From the NCBI GenBank assembly GCA_002342035.1, contig DDPE01000054.1:1-9330 (forward strand): 9,330 bases of DNA, written 5' to 3'. Shown piece by piece: positions 6,802 to 9,330 of this stretch (its first letter is position 1; each line of letters begins with the position of its first letter). The notes beneath the pieces were generated by a model that ran no database searches, was not told where the DNA came from, and saw only the letters and a program-made list of their open reading frames with translations. The stretch comes from Asticcacaulis sp. UBA2476. GTDB lineage: Bacteria; Pseudomonadota; Alphaproteobacteria; Caulobacterales; Caulobacteraceae. The position numbers were made by a program, and so were the translations under genes.

Positions 6802-6835
6802 AAAAAAGGCGGGTTCCAAAAACGGACCCGCCTTT
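6802..6835 (-). terminator. Intrinsic terminator after bamD, directly before the recN start
   Basis: On the minus strand AAAGGCGGGT (6835-6826) pairs with ACCCGCCTTT (6814-6805) over ten bases, with CC/GG able to extend it around a GTTTTT loop, followed by six T (6807-6802). This is a textbook rho-independent terminator, 31 bases after the bamD stop codon. The T-run ends nine bases before recN ATG 6792, so no separate promoter and leader fit between them. On the plus strand the tail is only TTTAT, so termination there would be weak. Confidence 0.85.
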
Positions 6836-6865
6836 ATCGAATCATGACAGGCCGTTCAGTCCTAT

Positions 6866-7774
6866 TTAAAGCGGAGTGATGCGGCTTAGCCAGCTTTTTT
6901 TCTTCTTTTGTTCTTTTTCTGGCGCGGCGGTCTCAACCTTCTTGGCATCAGGATCGGGGGCCACCGCCAGGGTCTGCCCGCGCGACTGCATCAGCTTATA
7001 GGCTTCGTTGTACCAGAACTCACCGGGGAAGTTATGACCCAGCACAGCCGCGTTGCGGTTGGCTTCGTCCGTCAGGCCCAGCACGAGGTTGGTTTCGACC
7101 AGACGATAAAGCGCCTCCGGCGTATGGCTGGTGGTCTGGTATCTGTCGATCACGGTGCGGAAACGACCGGCGGCGGCCAGAGGCTGGTTCTGGTTCAGAT
7201 AATAACGCCCGATTTCCATTTCCTTGCCCGCCAACTGATCGGCGACCATGTCGAGTTTCAGGCGCGCATCCTTGGCATACTCAGAATTCGGGTAACGCAG
7301 GATCACATCGCGCAGCAGGGTTTGGGCCTGCACCGTATAGGCCTGATCCCGGCCGACATCGACGATCTGCTCGAAATAGTTATTGGCCTTCATATAGTAG
7401 GCATAGGGCGTGAGCGGCGAGCCCGGATAAAGCTGAATGAAGTGATCGGCCGCCGTGTTGGATTCCTCATAACGATTGGCCATGTAGTTGGCATAGATCG
7501 TCATGACGATGGCGCGGCGCGACCATTCCGAATAGGGGTGCTGACGCTCGACTTCCTCGAAATAGGAAACGGCCTCGTTCCAGCTTTTTTCGTCCAGGCG
7601 CTTCATGCCGGTGGCGTAAAGCTGCTCAACCGGGCGCTCTTCGTACACCAGTTGCGTACGCGCAGGCTTCTTACCGGCGCAGGCACTCAGGCCGCCGATG
7701 GCAAGGCTGGCCAGCACAACAGCGGCAATAGCTTTTTTGGAAACAAGCTTGGTCTTGGTAGGCGTCACGCGCAT
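6866..7774 (-). CDS. bamD: Outer membrane protein assembly factor BamD (ComL-type lipoprotein)
   Basis: Lipoprotein of the BAM complex, which folds beta-barrel proteins into the outer membrane; it works with BamA from the periplasmic face. The 302-residue product has a type II signal peptide: basic start with KK at 13-14, hydrophobic core 15-28, and lipobox LSAC with the lipidated cysteine C32. Mature residues about 48-265 form the TPR-like repeats of the family, seen in segments such as LYATGMKRLDEKSWNEAVSY, YANYMANRYEESNTAADHFI, YYLNQNQPLAAAGRFRTVID and ALYRLVETNLVLGLTDEANR. The C-terminus from about 275 is a low-complexity charged tail (EKEQKKKKSWLSRI) that is longer than in E. coli. ATG 7774 is the only sensible start, with AGGGA a few bases upstream. 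It sits 111 bases after the lpxC stop and is closed by its own terminator. No convincing promoter was seen in the lpxC-bamD gap. Confidence 0.93.
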   Translation of the reverse strand: MRVTPTKTKLVSKKAIAAVVLASLAIGGLSACAGKKPARTQLVYEERPVEQLYATGMKRLDEKSWNEAVSYFEEVERQHPYSEWSRRAIVMTIYANYMANRYEESNTAADHFIQLYPGSPLTPYAYYMKANNYFEQIVDVGRDQAYTVQAQTLLRDVILRYPNSEYAKDARLKLDMVADQLAGKEMEIGRYYLNQNQPLAAAGRFRTVIDRYQTTSHTPEALYRLVETNLVLGLTDEANRNAAVLGHNFPGEFWYNEAYKLMQSRGQTLAVAPDPDAKKVETAAPEKEQKKKKSWLSRITPL

Positions 7775-7885
7775 ATGTCCCTAGTTCTTGGCCTTAGTTG
7801 CTCACAGGCCCGGACGTAAACGACCGGAATCCCCCAATGGACACTTACACGAGGCGGTTTAAATAGCCAACAGCCTTATTCAGGC

Positions 7886-8779
7886 TTAACCCGCTTTCGA
7901 CAAGGCCGGAGCCAAAGTCACTACCTGGTACGCATCCGGGCGGGACAATAGGGCACGAACAAGGGCATTATTAAGGCCATGACCGGCCTTGATTCCTTCA
8001 AAACGGCCAAGAATCGGCATGCCCAGAACATAGAGATCGCCAATGGCATCCAGGGCTTTGTGACGCACGAATTCATCGGTATAGCGCAGGCCCTCAGCGT
8101 TCAGCACCTTATCGCCGTCGATGACAATGGCATTGTCCATGGAACCACCACGGGCAAGACCCGCTGCGCGAAGGGCTTCGACGCCTTCAAGAAAGCCGAA
8201 GGTGCGCGCCGACATCAGCTCATCGCGGAAACTGTCTTCAGTGACTACCAGATCGACGACCTGATAACCGATAACCGCGCTGTCAAATTCGATTTCAAAG
8301 CGCATTTCAAAGCGATCGCACGGCAGAAGCGACGCGCGCTTATCACCTTCGATCACGTGAACAGGCTTTAGAATTTCAATCACGCTCTGCGGCATGGGCT
8401 GACGGCGGAAACCGGCACGGTCGAGCAGTTGCACGAACGGCAGGGCCGAGCCATCCATGATCGGCACTTCCGGCCCGTCCATCTCGATCAGCACGTTATC
8501 GACGCCCAGCGCCGACAAGGCGGCCATCAGGTGCTCTATGGTCGAGACCGACACACCGGCCTTATTGGTGATGACCGTGCCCAGACGGGTCTGGGTGACA
8601 GACTCAGCGGTGGCCGCAATGATATTATCGCGGTCAGTGATGTCGGAACGCATGAAGACAACGCCGGAACCCGCAGGGGCCGGACGCACCGACAAACGCA
8701 CGCGCTCACCGGTATGCAGACCTACGCCCGCGCAAATCGCCGGGGTGGCCAAGGTATGTTCATGATGCTCTGGCAACAT
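7886..8779 (-). CDS. lpxC: UDP-3-O-acyl-N-acetylglucosamine deacetylase LpxC
   Basis: Zinc enzyme that performs the committed step of lipid A synthesis, removing acetate from UDP-3-O-acyl-GlcNAc at the cytoplasmic membrane. ATG 8779 gives 297 residues and is preferred to the in-frame TTG at 8794 (302 residues), because it is an ATG and places the GVGLHTG motif at 18-24, close to its position in E. coli. Neither start has a strong Shine-Dalgarno. Numbered from ATG 8779, zinc ligands are H83 (in STIEHLMAAL, with the catalytic base E82), H240 and D244 (RHKALDAIGD). K241 and H267 (GHGLNN) complete the active site. MDGSALPF (108-115) and ARTFGF (191-196) are family motifs. Its place next to ftsZ, in the same direction, follows a common alphaproteobacterial order and puts lipid A supply beside the division gene. 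FtsH-type degradation of LpxC is known in E. coli; nothing here addresses it. Confidence 0.95.
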   Translation of the reverse strand: MLPEHHEHTLATPAICAGVGLHTGERVRLSVRPAPAGSGVVFMRSDITDRDNIIAATAESVTQTRLGTVITNKAGVSVSTIEHLMAALSALGVDNVLIEMDGPEVPIMDGSALPFVQLLDRAGFRRQPMPQSVIEILKPVHVIEGDKRASLLPCDRFEMRFEIEFDSAVIGYQVVDLVVTEDSFRDELMSARTFGFLEGVEALRAAGLARGGSMDNAIVIDGDKVLNAEGLRYTDEFVRHKALDAIGDLYVLGMPILGRFEGIKAGHGLNNALVRALLSRPDAYQVVTLAPALSKAG

Positions 8780-8841
8780 AGACAGATAATCCAAAAAGTC
8801 GTGATGCCATCGCCCCGCACATGGAGTTTTGGCCTAGTGTG

Positions 8842-8870
8842 GGTATAGTTTCCGCCCACGTTAATCACAA
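8842..8870 (-). promoter_or_regulatory. Candidate lpxC promoter
   Basis: On the minus strand TTGTGA (8870-8865) and TATACC (8847-8842) are separated by exactly 17 bases; each matches the housekeeping consensus at four of six positions. Initiation near 8835 would give a leader of about 55 bases to ATG 8779. It is the best-placed match in the ftsZ-lpxC gap and suggests lpxC has its own transcription start. Confidence 0.4.
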
Positions 8871-8892
8871 CTGAACTTGAATTTCTGTTTGT

Positions 8893-8981
8893 AACGTAAA
8901 GGATTACGGCAAAAAGTCGTTAAGATCGTGCCCTGCCAAAAGGCCTTATGCCGTAAGCCGTAACACCCTGAAACGTAAAGG
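8893..8981. repeat. Cluster of short direct and inverted repeats in the ftsZ-lpxC gap
   Basis: AACGTAAAGG occurs at 8893-8902 and again at 8972-8981. Between them TTACGGCA (8904-8911) is the inverse of TGCCGTAA (8949-8956), and GCCGTAA is repeated in tandem (8950-8956, 8957-8963). The set is nearly symmetric and lies upstream of the candidate lpxC promoter, so it could be a binding region for a regulator. No known operator was recognised; a chance cluster remains possible. Confidence 0.4.
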
Positions 8982-9010
8982 GCGCGCCAGGGTTTGAACC
9001 TTAGCGCGCC
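8981..9010 (-). terminator. Possible ftsZ transcription terminator hairpin
   Basis: GGCGCGC (8981-8987) pairs with GCGCGCC (9004-9010) and the 16-base interior contains further partial pairing (AGGGTTTGAACCTT). It stands 48 bases past the ftsZ stop. On the minus strand only CTTT follows, a poor T-tract, so it may be a weak or Rho-assisted terminator, or an mRNA end stabiliser. Confidence 0.4.
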
Positions 9011-9057
9011 ACAATTACGATATTAGATAGTGTTATTAACGCAACACTTATAGTGCC

Positions 9058-9330
9058 TTAGTTGGCCAGTCTACGCAGGAAGGACGGGATCTCAAGATCA
9101 TCCTCAGCTTCCGGGGCCGCCGACATTTCAGGCTTGGTGACACTGACGGTCGCCGAACGATGATCTGCGGTCTCCGGTTGCGCCGGATAGCTGGGCTGCA
9201 CAGGCGATTGTTGCGTCACCGGCGCGTAGTGCGAGGTCGTGTCGCGATTACGCTGCGGAAACAAGGACCTCCAGATCGAGCCCTTCTCCTCCTCCGGCTG
9301 GCGGGCCGGGGCATGGGTGGGGGTCTGAAC
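9058..9330 (-). CDS. ftsZ: Cell division protein FtsZ, C-terminal linker and tail only (5' part outside window)
   Basis: The frame is open to the window's right edge and gives 90 residues ending at the TAG at 9058. The last residues, DLEIPSFLRRLAN, match the FtsZ conserved C-terminal peptide (E. coli DYLDIPAFLRKQAD), the short tail that binds FtsA and other Z-ring partners. The rest is a disordered linker rich in Pro, Gln, Ser, Thr and Glu, as in the long alphaproteobacterial FtsZ linkers, with one hydrophobic island, IWRSLF. The GTPase domain lies outside the window, so identity rests on the tail peptide and on lpxC as the next gene. The internal TTG at 9264 is not a real start. Whether this is the main FtsZ or a second paralogue cannot be told from the fragment. 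Confidence 0.85.
   Translation of the reverse strand, partial: VQTPTHAPARQPEEEKGSIWRSLFPQRNRDTTSHYAPVTQQSPVQPSYPAQPETADHRSATVSVTKPEMSAAPEAEDDLEIPSFLRRLAN

Noticed and set aside
6790..6900. LexA/SOS box (GTTC-N7-GTTC) expected before recN
   Set aside because: Searched both strands by eye; GTTC at 6813-6816 is followed after seven bases by GGAC, two mismatches from the second half-site, so no box is claimed.
6908..7819. Long plus-strand open frame of 303 codons opposite bamD
   Set aside because: It mirrors bamD over its full length. Its protein is rich in H, R, G and I/V in patterns typical of the antisense of a GC-rich gene, with no recognisable motif, while bamD has a lipobox and TPRs.
8795..9057. 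CtrA binding site (TTAA-N7-TTAA) in the ftsZ-lpxC gap
   Set aside because: Several single TTAA half-sites occur, but no pair with seven-base spacing.
1..9330. CRISPR array, tRNA genes, insertion sequence or toxin-antitoxin pair
   Set aside because: No regularly spaced direct repeats, cloverleaf-like sequences, transposase motifs or paired small genes with recognisable families were seen; the repeats present are inverted and intergenic.

Overview
The window reads as chromosomal DNA from an alphaproteobacterium, most likely Caulobacteraceae (Asticcacaulis/Caulobacter-like). This is inferred from the minus-strand order ftsZ > lpxC > bamD > recN > ligA, from GC-rich coding bias over most of the window (65% in one 60-base sample of ligA), and from protein style. 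No species can be proven from the sequence alone. No tRNA, rRNA, CRISPR array, transposase or phage gene was found.

Layout. Positions 1-1332 (+) hold the 3' part of an aminopeptidase P-type M24 metallopeptidase, cut by the left edge. It converges on a minus-strand block across a strong hairpin (1338-1363). Reading the minus strand from right to left: the C-terminal tail of FtsZ (9330-9058, cut by the right edge), a 263-base regulatory gap with a candidate lpxC promoter, lpxC (lipid A synthesis), bamD (outer-membrane protein assembly), an intrinsic terminator almost touching the recN start codon, recN (recombinational repair), a repeat-filled gap of about 360 bases, ligA (NAD-dependent DNA ligase), a second inverted repeat pair, an SDR-family oxidoreductase, and a small membrane-anchored protein gene that appears frameshifted. 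The FtsZ-LpxC-BamD part concerns division and envelope growth; RecN and LigA are DNA maintenance. The last two minus-strand genes are accessory.

The most notable signal is in ligA. Its first roughly 280 codons are AT-rich (about 32-45% GC in 60-base samples) with codons such as AGA, ATA and CTA, while the rest is about 60-65% GC. The change falls near a highly conserved motif. Just upstream (4888-4796) lies a separate 30-codon open frame that resembles the N-terminus of a different LigA. The simplest reading is that a foreign 5' half replaced the native one and left the native first 30 codons stranded upstream.

Two intergenic gaps carry composite palindromes (2499-2634 and 4909-5074). Each appears to be two head-to-head units sharing a C-rich/G-rich frame around a central stem whose sequence differs in every copy while pairing is kept. 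This is the architecture of BIME/REP-like elements. One central stem is a perfect 30-base palindrome.
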